Source of the DNA: Rhizobium sp. LC145
Lineage (GTDB): Bacteria > Pseudomonadota > Alphaproteobacteria > Rhizobiales > Rhizobiaceae
Direction of reading: 5' to 3'
Length of the DNA: 64,000 bases
Assembly (NCBI RefSeq): GCF_001005825.1
Contig: NZ_LBHV01000001.1
Location: 806,001 to 870,000 of the forward strand
In this document: positions 57,128 to 64,000 of the stretch, in pieces
Numbering within the stretch: the first letter of the stretch is position 1
Layout: every line of letters starts with the position of its first letter
Translations under genes and position numbers: made by a program
Notes under the pieces: generated by a model
Databases searched by the model: none
Told to the model about the DNA's origin: nothing
Seen by the model: only the letters and a program-made list of their open reading frames with translations

Positions 57128-57811
57128 ATGATCCATAGCGCTTGCTCAGCGTCCACGGATCGTTTCATGTCCATTTCAGCTCCCACGTCAGCTCCCGTTT
57201 CAGCTCCTCGGCCCTTCAATCAGAAGAAGCGCATCCTCCTGCTCTGGCTCCTCGCCATCGGCTTCGGAGCGCTCATCATGCTGACCCAGCCACGCATTCC
57301 GGAGGGCAGCTATTGGCACGAGATCATCGAGTCCTGCGGTCTGGCCCTGGTGCTCGCCGCCGTGCTCGGCCGGCTGTGGAGCATCCTCTATATCGGCTCG
57401 AAGAAGAACAGCGAACTGGTGACGCTCGGCCCCTATTCGATGACGCGCAATCCGCTCTACTTCTTTTCGATCACCGGTCTTGCCGGCATCGGCCTGATCT
57501 TCGGGTCGCTGGTTGCGACCCTGGGCCTGCTGCTCACCGCCTCGCTGGTCTTCCGCTACACGGCCCGGCGCGAAGCGGCTTTCCTGCATGCAAAATTCGG
57601 CAATTCCTATGAGGATTACGCGCGGCAGACGCCTCTCATCTTTCCCCGCAGGGTACTCTATGCGAGTTCGGATGAGGTCACCTTCTCGGTGAAAGCTCTC
57701 GTCACGACGTTCCGCGACTGCCTGCCGTTTCTGGCGCTCTATCCGCTGATCGAACTGGTGGAATACCTGCACGGCAGCGGCGCGCTGCACGCGCTCGTAC
57801 AGCTACCCTGA
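57128..57811 (+). CDS. Isoprenylcysteine carboxylmethyltransferase-like membrane protein
   Basis: This 227-residue protein has four or five helices and the ICMT/PEMT-type motif LGPYSMTRNPLYFFSITGLA, followed by FRYTARREAAFLHAKFGNSY and the Tyr-rich YEDYARQTP. It probably methylates a lipid or membrane-bound substrate; the true substrate is unknown. Two starts (57128 and 57167) are possible and neither has a strong site. It lies 12 bases after rsmA. Confidence 0.8.
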   Translation: MIHSACSASTDRFMSISAPTSAPVSAPRPFNQKKRILLLWLLAIGFGALIMLTQPRIPEGSYWHEIIESCGLALVLAAVLGRLWSILYIGSKKNSELVTLGPYSMTRNPLYFFSITGLAGIGLIFGSLVATLGLLLTASLVFRYTARREAAFLHAKFGNSYEDYARQTPLIFPRRVLYASSDEVTFSVKALVTTFRDCLPFLALYPLIELVEYLHGSGALHALVQLP

Positions 57812-57833
57812 AGCCAGACGTCGGCTAAGATCA

Positions 57834-58715
57834 TCAGGTCGGCGTGGCCTGGATTCGATTTGCATTCGGCCTGCGCAGGTTGAAGAGATTGCCTGCGAGG
57901 ATCAGCACCGCGCCGACCGCCGTGAGGCTGTCGATGGCCTCGGCATAGAGCAGATAGCCCAGCAGCGCCGACAACGGCACGCGCAGATAATCCATCGGCA
58001 TCACCACCGATGCTTCCGCATGCGATAGCGCCTTGGCCATGCAGTAATGCGCAAACGTGCCCGAAAACGCGATCACGAATATCCACGGCCAAATCGCCGC
58101 CGACGGCCAGACCCACACTTTCAGCGCCGGGACAAGCCCGATGACCGACTGAATGATAAGCATCCAGAATATGATCTTGGTCGCGCTGTCGGAGCGTGTG
58201 AGGACTTTCGTGGTGATGAAGGATATGGCGAAGACGAAAGCGGCCCCGAGCACGATGAGGTGGCCGGGGTTGAGGGGCGCAGCCCCCGGCCGAACGATCA
58301 ATACGACGCCGACGAGGCCGAAAAAGATCGAAACGCCCTTGCGCCATGTCAGCCGCTCGCCGAGAAACATGGCCGCCATGATCGCCGCCCAGATGGGCGC
58401 GGTGAATTCGATCGCGATAACCTGCGCCATGGGAATGAGCGTCAACCCCATCAACCAGGCGAACTGCCCGACATAGTGGGCGACGTTGCGGCCTATATGC
58501 GCCGGCAGAATGCCCGTTCGCATCGCCCTGAACCCGCCCTCGCGGTAAACGAGCGGCAGCAGCATGAAGAAGGCGATGACGGAGCGCATTTCCATGACCT
58601 GGAAGACGTCAACCTCGCGCGTTATGGCGCGCCCCGAGACGGCCATGAGCAGCAGAAGCGCGATGGACGCGCACATCCATGCCGCCGCTTTCCAGGTTGA
58701 CGGGCTATTTTCCAC
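57834..58715 (-). CDS. DMT family transporter (EamA)
   Basis: This 293-residue protein has ten helices in two EamA repeats, with IAIEFTAPIWAAIMAAMFLG ending the first repeat and VVMPMDYLRVPLSALLGYLL in the second. It exports or imports a small metabolite of unknown type. Start GTG at 58715 has GAAGGA 6 bases upstream; a TTG at 58730 has none. It is on the same strand as gmk, 71 bases downstream of it. Confidence 0.86.
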   Translation of the reverse strand: MENSPSTWKAAAWMCASIALLLLMAVSGRAITREVDVFQVMEMRSVIAFFMLLPLVYREGGFRAMRTGILPAHIGRNVAHYVGQFAWLMGLTLIPMAQVIAIEFTAPIWAAIMAAMFLGERLTWRKGVSIFFGLVGVVLIVRPGAAPLNPGHLIVLGAAFVFAISFITTKVLTRSDSATKIIFWMLIIQSVIGLVPALKVWVWPSAAIWPWIFVIAFSGTFAHYCMAKALSHAEASVVMPMDYLRVPLSALLGYLLYAEAIDSLTAVGAVLILAGNLFNLRRPNANRIQATPT

Positions 58716-58786
58716 GCATGCTTCCTTCAAGATTTATGTCGCGGCGCCGAGCGCCCGTCGCCATGCGCTGATCGGGCGGATGCGGA

Positions 58787-59467
58787 TCAGAGATTCGGCT
58801 CTTCCGTCAGCAAACCTTCGATGAAGTTGAACAGGCCGTGGCGGCGGTCGCGCCGGATGCGTTCGGCCTTGAGGATCGAATAGACCGCATCGAAGGCCGA
58901 GTTGAGATCATCATTGACGATCACGTAATCGTAGTCGCGCCAGTGCCCGATTTCCGCGCGGGAATTGAGAAGTCGCGTGCGGATGACCTCCTCTGAATCC
59001 TCGGCGCGGCGATGCAGGCGGGATTGCAGCTCTGTCATGGTCGGCGGCAGCACGAAGATCGAGACGACATCCGCCTTCATTTTCTCCTGGAGCTGTTCGG
59101 CCCCCTGCCAATCGATGTCGAAGAGCATGTCCCGGCCTTCCGCCATGGCCTGTTCCACAGGCTCACGGGGCGTTCCGTAGAAGTTGCCGTGCACCTCCGC
59201 CCATTCGAGCAGTTGCTCCGAGGCTCTGAGCGCATCGAACTGGCTCACCGACTTGAAATGATAATGCGTGCCTTCGATCTCGCTCATGCGTCGCTGCCGG
59301 GTGGTCACGCTGACGGAAAGGCTGATGTCCTTGTCACGCTCCAGCAGGGTACGCGCGATCGTCGACTTGCCCGCGCCGGAGGGCGAGGAAAGCACCAGCA
59401 TCAGCCCGCGCCGGGCAATCTTCACGGGCGAGGACGGCTTGCCCTGAGGCGATTGGGCCGGGCTCAT
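58787..59467 (-). CDS. gmk: Guanylate kinase
   Basis: This 226-residue enzyme converts GMP to GDP. It has the P-loop [19 protein letters not shown], the GMP-binding [20 protein letters not shown], and [21 protein letters not shown] 20-residue N-terminal tail precedes the usual start. GGAG lies 7 bases before the ATG. It follows yicC by 3 bases. Confidence 0.96.
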   Translation of the reverse strand: MSPAQSPQGKPSSPVKIARRGLMLVLSSPSGAGKSTIARTLLERDKDISLSVSVTTRQRRMSEIEGTHYHFKSVSQFDALRASEQLLEWAEVHGNFYGTPREPVEQAMAEGRDMLFDIDWQGAEQLQEKMKADVVSIFVLPPTMTELQSRLHRRAEDSEEVIRTRLLNSRAEIGHWRDYDYVIVNDDLNSAFDAVYSILKAERIRRDRRHGLFNFIEGLLTEEPNL

Positions 59468-59470
59468 ATA

Positions 59471-60358
59471 TCACTCCAAATTCTGGACCTGTTCGCGGAA
59501 CTGGTCGATGACGACTTTCAATTCTATGCCGGCGGCGCTCACCGCAGCCGAACTGGACTTCGAACAGATCGTATTCGTTTCCCGGTTAAATTCCTGTGCA
59601 AGGAAATCGAGACGGCGGCCGATCGGCCCGCCCTTCTCCAGAAGTTCTCCGGCGGCCGCGACATGGGCCTTCAAACGATCGATCTCCTCGCGCACATCCG
59701 CCTTGGTGGCGAGCAATGCGGCCTCGGCATGCAGCCGGTCACGCTCGAGTGTCGGCGAATCCTGAAGCAGCGCCGCCATCTGGAGCGAAAGACGCCGGGC
59801 GATCTCCTCGGGCGAGCGCATGGGATCGGCCTCCACCACCGCCGTAAGCTCACCGATGCGGGAGATATGACCGGTCAGCACTTCCGCAAGGGATGCCCCT
59901 TCCCGCTCGCGCATCTGCTGCAGCGATACGAGCGCCTCCTCCAAACAGGTAAGTATGGCGGCATCGCGTGCGGTTGCTGCTTCCTCGTCATCTTCCGGTT
60001 CGCGGATATCCACGAGCCCCTTGATCGCGAGCAAGGTATCGAGCCGCAACGGCGATTGATCGACCAGCTCGCCAAGTTGTTCGCGCAGGGCCAGCACCGC
60101 GGCCAGGGCATCGCGGTTGAGAACGGCCTCCACCCTGGTCTCCGCCGTCGCGACGTTCAGCGAGGCCTGAACATTGCCGCGGGAAAACCGCTCCGAAATC
60201 AGACGGCGGATATCCGGTTCCAGCCGCTCCAGGCCTGACGGCAGGCGGAGGCGCAGGTCCAACCCCTTGCCGTTCACGGAGCGCAGTTCCCAGGCGAGGC
60301 GATAGCGCCCGCTCGTTCCCTCGCTGCGGGCGAAACCCGTCATGGACTGCAATGTCAT
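59471..60358 (-). CDS. YicC family endoribonuclease
   Basis: This 295-residue protein belongs to the YicC/YloC family, whose members cleave RNA. The start is LQSMTGFARSEGTSGRYRLA with SVNGKGLDLRLRLP, and the end has RRLDFLAQEFNRETNTICSK and SAGIELKVVIDQFREQVQN. GGAGAC precedes ATG. It stands between mltG and gmk on one transcript, the common alphaproteobacterial order. Confidence 0.93.
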   Translation of the reverse strand: MTLQSMTGFARSEGTSGRYRLAWELRSVNGKGLDLRLRLPSGLERLEPDIRRLISERFSRGNVQASLNVATAETRVEAVLNRDALAAVLALREQLGELVDQSPLRLDTLLAIKGLVDIREPEDDEEAATARDAAILTCLEEALVSLQQMREREGASLAEVLTGHISRIGELTAVVEADPMRSPEEIARRLSLQMAALLQDSPTLERDRLHAEAALLATKADVREEIDRLKAHVAAAGELLEKGGPIGRRLDFLAQEFNRETNTICSKSSSAAVSAAGIELKVVIDQFREQVQNLE

Positions 60359-60392
60359 CTACGTCTCCGGATAGTAATCGGCAGCGCCGTGG

Positions 60393-61595
60393 TCAGTTGC
60401 CGGCAGCCGGCTTCTCGGCCTCGGCGCCATCGGGCTGGCCATCCACGACCTCGGTATCTGCCGGGCTCGTGGCACGTTCCGCCTCGATCCGGCGCCAGCG
60501 CCGAACATTGGCGTTATGCTCGTCGAGCGTGGCGGCGAAGACATGGCCGCCGGTGCCGTCAGCCACGAAATAGAGGTCATTGGTCTTCCAGGGATTGGCG
60601 ACCGCCTCGAGGGCCGCGCGGCCGGGGTTGGCGATGGCGGTCGGCGGCAGCCCCTTGATGAGATAGGTGTTGTAAGGCGTTTCCTTACGCAGGTCCGAGC
60701 GGTAGATCGGCCGGTCCGACGGCTTTCCGTCGCCGCCGAAGATGCCGTAGACGATGGTCGGGTCGGATTGCAGGCGCATGCCCTTCTTAAGGCGATTGAT
60801 GAAGACTGAGGCGACGCGAGCGCGCTCATCGTCCTTACCGGTTTCCTTCTCGACGATCGAAGCGAGCGTTACGAACTCCTCCTTCGTCTTGATCGGAAGA
60901 TCCGGATCGCGGCGCTCCCAGATTTCATCGATCAGCTTCTGCTGGGAAACACGCATCTGCTGAATGATGTCCGCCCGCTTGGTTCCGCGCGAGAATTTGT
61001 AAGTATCGGGGCGCAGGAAGCCTTCGTCCGGCAGTTCTGTCGGCAGATCACCCTCCAGAACCGTATCCTCGTTGAGGCGAAGCATCATCTGACGCACCGT
61101 GAGGCCTTCCGGCAACACTACGGAGTAGAGAATGGACTTGCCGGATTCCAGCAATTCCATGATGTCCTTCATGGAGGCCCCGGCCTTGACCTCGTATTCG
61201 CCCGCCTTCAGCGTCTGTCCGTCGCGGAGATAGGTAGCCGAGACATAGCGGAAGATGCGGGCATCGGAGACGACGCCGTTGCGCTCGAGATTGTTGGCGA
61301 TCTCCGCGAGGCCGGCACCGGAGCGAACGGTGAAATGCGTGTTCGCCTCAAGCGGACCCGGCTCCTGGAAGGACGAGATCACATAATAGAATCCGGCGAC
61401 GGCGGCGACACAGACCAGCACCACCATCGTCATGACGAAATTCAGGAAGATGACGAACTGGCTGCGTGCCTTGCGCGAGCGTTTCGGCGGCGCGGGCACG
61501 CGCTCGGGCTTCAGCGCCTCGCTCGGCGATTTCGGTATGATCGGGCCTCTGTCGCCACCGGAAGACGCTTCGCTCATCTGGTTCGTGTCGCTCAC
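60393..61595 (-). CDS. mltG: Endolytic murein transglycosylase MltG
   Basis: This 400-residue protein cleaves nascent peptidoglycan glycan strands. A cytoplasmic tail of about 45 residues leads into one membrane helix (FLNFVMTMVVLVCVAAVAGF), a LysM-like domain, and the YceG catalytic domain with Glu in LASIVEKETGKDDERARVAS. Start is GTG at 61595, giving a MSDTNQMSEASSGGDRG start; a TTG at 61610 is open but less likely. Confidence 0.92.
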   Translation of the reverse strand: MSDTNQMSEASSGGDRGPIIPKSPSEALKPERVPAPPKRSRKARSQFVIFLNFVMTMVVLVCVAAVAGFYYVISSFQEPGPLEANTHFTVRSGAGLAEIANNLERNGVVSDARIFRYVSATYLRDGQTLKAGEYEVKAGASMKDIMELLESGKSILYSVVLPEGLTVRQMMLRLNEDTVLEGDLPTELPDEGFLRPDTYKFSRGTKRADIIQQMRVSQQKLIDEIWERRDPDLPIKTKEEFVTLASIVEKETGKDDERARVASVFINRLKKGMRLQSDPTIVYGIFGGDGKPSDRPIYRSDLRKETPYNTYLIKGLPPTAIANPGRAALEAVANPWKTNDLYFVADGTGGHVFAATLDEHNANVRRWRRIEAERATSPADTEVVDGQPDGAEAEKPAAGN

Positions 61596-61718
61596 CCGCA
61601 CCCCCACCAATTATCGGAACAGCAAGACTCAGTCATTTAGTCCCGCTGTTTGACCAAGCAATACGGCAAAAAACAGGTACAAAGGATGACGCGGCGAGGC
61701 CTCTAGCCTCAATCGGCA

Positions 61719-62981
61719 TCAAGCTTCGTAACGACGCAGCACGAGGGACGCGTTGGTGCCCCCGAAACCGAAAGAGTTTGAAAGCGCCACATTGATCTCG
61801 CGCTTGCGCGCCTTGTGCGGCACGAGGTCGATGGCGGTCTCCACATCCGGATTGTCGAGGTTCAACGTCGGCGGCGCAATGTTGTCGCGGATCGCCAGCA
61901 CGGAGAATATCGCCTCGACGGCACCGGCGGCACCCAGCAGATGACCGATGGCCGACTTGGTGGAAGACATCGAAACCTTGGAAGCGGCATTGCCCACGAG
62001 ACGCTCGACCGCGCCGAGCTCGATCGTGTCGGCCATGGTGGAAGTGCCATGGGCGTTGATATAGTCGATATCGGTGGGCGAAAGGCCGGCACGCTTCAGC
62101 GCCATCGACATGCAGCGATAGGCGCCCTCACCGTCTTCCGACGGCGCGGTGATATGGAAGGCGTCTCCGGAGAGACCGTAGCCCACCACTTCCGCATAAA
62201 TCTTGGCGCCGCGCGCCTTGGCGTGTTCGAGCTCTTCCAGCACGACGATGCCGGCGCCCTCGCCCATGACGAAACCATCGCGGTCGCGGTCATAGGGGCG
62301 CGAGGCCTTCTGCGGATCGTCGTTATGCTGCGTCGAAAGCGCCTTACAGGCGGCAAAGCCGGCAAGCGCGATACGGGAGATCGGCGATTCCGCGCCACCG
62401 GCAACCATAACGTCGGCATCGCCGAGCGCGATGAGACGGGCTGCGTCGCCGATCGCGTGTGCGCCGGTCGAACAGGCGGTGACGACGGCATGATTCGGGC
62501 CGCGCAGCTTGTGCTTGATGGATACCTGGCCGGAAACCAGATTGATGAGACGGCCTGGGATGAAGAAGGGCGAAATGCGGCGCGGGCCCTTGTCGCGCAG
62601 GGTATAACCCGCCTCCACAATGCCTTCGAGGCCGCCGATGCCGGAACCGATCAGAACGCCGGTCGCGATCTGGTCTTCATCCGTTTGCGGATGCCAGCCG
62701 GCATCCTCGAGCGCCATGTCGGCGGCGGCCATGCCGTAAACGATGAAAGGATCAACCTTGCGCTGCTCCTTCGGCTCCATCCAGTCGTCCACATTGAACG
62801 TACCATCGGAGCCATCGCCGACAGGAATGCGACAGGCGATCTTGGCAGGCAGGTCATCGACTTCGAATTCTGTCACCAGGCGAGCGCCGTTTTCCCCTGC
62901 CAGCAGACGTGACCACGTCACTTCGGTTCCGCATCCAAGGGGAGATACCATGCCGGTACCGGTGATAACGACTCGTCTCAT
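61719..62981 (-). CDS. fabF: 3-oxoacyl-ACP synthase II
   Basis: This 420-residue condensing enzyme extends fatty acids in the FASII system. The catalytic Cys170 is in VVTACSTGAHA, and the two His residues are in INAHGTSTMADT and SAIGHLLGAAGA. It begins RRVVITGTGMVSPLGCGTEV. acpP lies 108 bases upstream with a hairpin between, and mltG follows. Confidence 0.96.
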   Translation of the reverse strand: MRRVVITGTGMVSPLGCGTEVTWSRLLAGENGARLVTEFEVDDLPAKIACRIPVGDGSDGTFNVDDWMEPKEQRKVDPFIVYGMAAADMALEDAGWHPQTDEDQIATGVLIGSGIGGLEGIVEAGYTLRDKGPRRISPFFIPGRLINLVSGQVSIKHKLRGPNHAVVTACSTGAHAIGDAARLIALGDADVMVAGGAESPISRIALAGFAACKALSTQHNDDPQKASRPYDRDRDGFVMGEGAGIVVLEELEHAKARGAKIYAEVVGYGLSGDAFHITAPSEDGEGAYRCMSMALKRAGLSPTDIDYINAHGTSTMADTIELGAVERLVGNAASKVSMSSTKSAIGHLLGAAGAVEAIFSVLAIRDNIAPPTLNLDNPDVETAIDLVPHKARKREINVALSNSFGFGGTNASLVLRRYEA

Positions 62982-63022
62982 CGTCAGCGCTACCCAGTCT
63001 TCTTCATAGTTCAGTTGCTGAA

Positions 63023-63044
63023 ACGGCCCGAGCGAGCGGGCCGT
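63023..63044 (-). terminator. Hairpin between acpP and fabF
   Basis: An 8-bp stem ACGGCCCG/CGGGCCGT (63023-63030 with 63037-63044, 6-base loop) is followed on the minus strand by TTTCAGC. It may be a partial terminator that lets acpP be expressed above fabF. Confidence 0.5.
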
Positions 63045-63089
63045 CGTTAGGATCAGCCTTCCGGCGTCTCCCGTCAGATTGTCGGTCGG

Positions 63090-63326
63090 TCAGGCCTGGG
63101 CCTTCTCGATGAACTTCACGGCATCGCCGACGGTCAGAATGGAATCGGCCGCATCGTCCGGAATTTCCACGCCGAACTCTTCCTCGAAAGCCATGACCAG
63201 TTCGACCGTGTCGAGCGAGTCCGCACCGAGATCGTCGATGAAGCTGGCGCCCTCGACGACTTTGTCGGCATCGACGCCGAGGTGGTCAATTACAATTTTC
63301 TTCACGCGTTCTGCGATATCGCTCAT
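63090..63326 (-). CDS. acpP: Acyl carrier protein
   Basis: This 78-residue protein carries acyl chains on a phosphopantetheine arm at Ser37 ([20 protein letters not shown]). GAGGAAAA lies 7 bases before ATG. It is in the conserved fabG-acpP-fabF order. The 283 bases upstream (63327-63609) hold a probable promoter but no other feature I can assign. Confidence 0.97.
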   Translation of the reverse strand: MSDIAERVKKIVIDHLGVDADKVVEGASFIDDLGADSLDTVELVMAFEEEFGVEIPDDAADSILTVGDAVKFIEKAQA

Positions 63327-63609
63327 GTCGGTTTTCCTCGACCTTTATCTTTCCCGAATGCCTTCGGCATCCGCACCCTGTTAAAACCCGCACCCGCCAC
63401 CGCAAAGGATGGCTGTGCCGGCAAACCCGTTCAACCCGCCGCAGTATCGATCACGCCCCGAGGGTCTCATGATCCCCTGTCCTTGCGGGGTGACTGTCCA
63501 CAGTCATGGCCCGCTTAACATGCTTTCGATGTTCCGCAAAGCCAGAATTTGTTCCATCGCGCCGCCGCCAACAGGGGATTTAACACCTTGGCAGAAACGG
63601 ATGAACCCG

Positions 63610-64000
63610 TCAGATCATCGCCATGCCGCCGTTGACGTGCAGCGTCTGTCCGGTGACGTAGCCGGCTTCCGACGAGGCAAGATAGAGTACCGCCGAGGCT
63701 ATATCAGCTCCCGCGCCCATGCGCTTCATCGGGATCGCGCCGAGGATCGCCTCTTTCTGCTTATCATTGAGCTTGCCCGTCATGGCCGACTCGATGAAGC
63801 CCGGCGCCACGCAGTTGACGGTGACGTTGCGGGTGGCGATCTCCTGCGCCAGCGACTTGGAAAAGCCGATCATGCCGGCCTTTGAGGCGCAATAGTTCGC
63901 CTGGCCCGGATTGCCGGTGACGCCGACGACGGAGGTGATGTTGATGATGCGGCCGTAGCGGCGGCGCATCATCGGATGGGTAAGCTCTCGCGTCAGGCGG
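63610..64000 (-). CDS. fabG: 3-oxoacyl-ACP reductase, cut by the window edge
   Basis: Only the C-terminal 129 residues are in the window; the coding continues past 64000. It has the catalytic Tyr and Lys in NYCASKAGMIGFSKSLA, the preceding GRIINITSVVGVTGNPGQ, and the end AGYVTGQTLHVNGGMAMI. It reduces 3-oxoacyl-ACP in fatty-acid elongation. It lies upstream of acpP on the same strand. Confidence 0.95.
   Translation of the reverse strand, partial: RLTRELTHPMMRRRYGRIINITSVVGVTGNPGQANYCASKAGMIGFSKSLAQEIATRNVTVNCVAPGFIESAMTGKLNDKQKEAILGAIPMKRMGAGADIASAVLYLASSEAGYVTGQTLHVNGGMAMI

Noticed and set aside
1..64000. CRISPR arrays, tRNA or rRNA genes, insertion-sequence transposases, prophage genes
   Set aside because: I looked for regular spaced repeats, tRNA-like cloverleafs, transposase motifs and phage structural genes and saw none; a computed tRNA and repeat search would be needed to exclude short ones.

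Overview
The window is chromosomal DNA of a high-GC alphaproteobacterium, most likely of the family Rhizobiaceae (Rhizobium/Agrobacterium/Ensifer/Shinella group). This rests on the gene neighbourhoods (pepA-holC divergent from lptF-lptG-lptD-surA-pdxA-rsmA; fabG-acpP-fabF-mltG-yicC-gmk; HdaA next to ppk-ppx), on many ATGA-type overlapping starts and GTG/TTG starts, and on short palindromic repeats between genes. The genus cannot be fixed from the sequence alone. About 66 protein genes are called. I saw no rRNA, tRNA, CRISPR array, prophage or insertion-sequence transposase.

Layout. 1-7.7 kb: a periplasmic protein of unknown function, a secreted acyl-carrier-like protein whose attachment serine is replaced by Asp, a SulP anion transporter, a DUF1236 protein, a chemoreceptor, an Asp-nucleophile alpha/beta hydrolase and a small P-loop kinase. 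7.7-17 kb: aspS, a LysR regulator divergent from an ABM monooxygenase, an MFS transporter, rnd (RNase D), a DUF2000 gene divergent from a frameshifted AraC gene, and a secreted phytase-like esterase. 17-25 kb: ppx and ppk (polyphosphate), hdaA with an AI-2E/PerM transporter, a 269-bp inverted-repeat element, then purM-purN. 25-33 kb: a RES/Xre toxin-antitoxin pair with tandem operators, NudK-like and molybdopterin oxidoreductase genes, rlmJ, two 46-bp repeats, a YbhN-type membrane protein, RNase T2, a GST and an outer-membrane barrel. 33-40 kb: a pteridine-reductase-like SDR overlapping uvrC, pgsA overlapping moaD, a hairpin element, moaE, an orphan LivH-type permease divergent from a CGNR regulator and lipoprotein, and ndk. 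40-49 kb: a GST, two DUF1801 genes, a DinB gene, an ABC-F ATPase, prolyl oligopeptidase, VapBC, holC and pepA. 49.6-57.8 kb: the LPS-export and outer-membrane biogenesis cluster lptF-lptG-lptD-surA-pdxA-rsmA and a membrane methyltransferase. 57.8-64 kb, on the minus strand: fabG (cut by the window edge), acpP, fabF, mltG, yicC, gmk and an EamA transporter.

Most of the window is core metabolism and envelope biogenesis in conserved order. The accessory material is confined to two toxin-antitoxin modules, several intergenic palindromic repeats of at least five kinds, and a few small lineage-specific genes. I found no large undescribed multigene system. The signals most worth following are the 18-bp-arm palindrome that appears to hold two face-to-face divergent promoters (one possibly leaderless) between the CGNR regulator and an orphan permease, the periplasmic Asp-for-Ser ACP-like protein, the structured leader that pairs with the ndk ribosome-binding site, the doubled operator of the RES/Xre module, and the repeats that supply gene ends.
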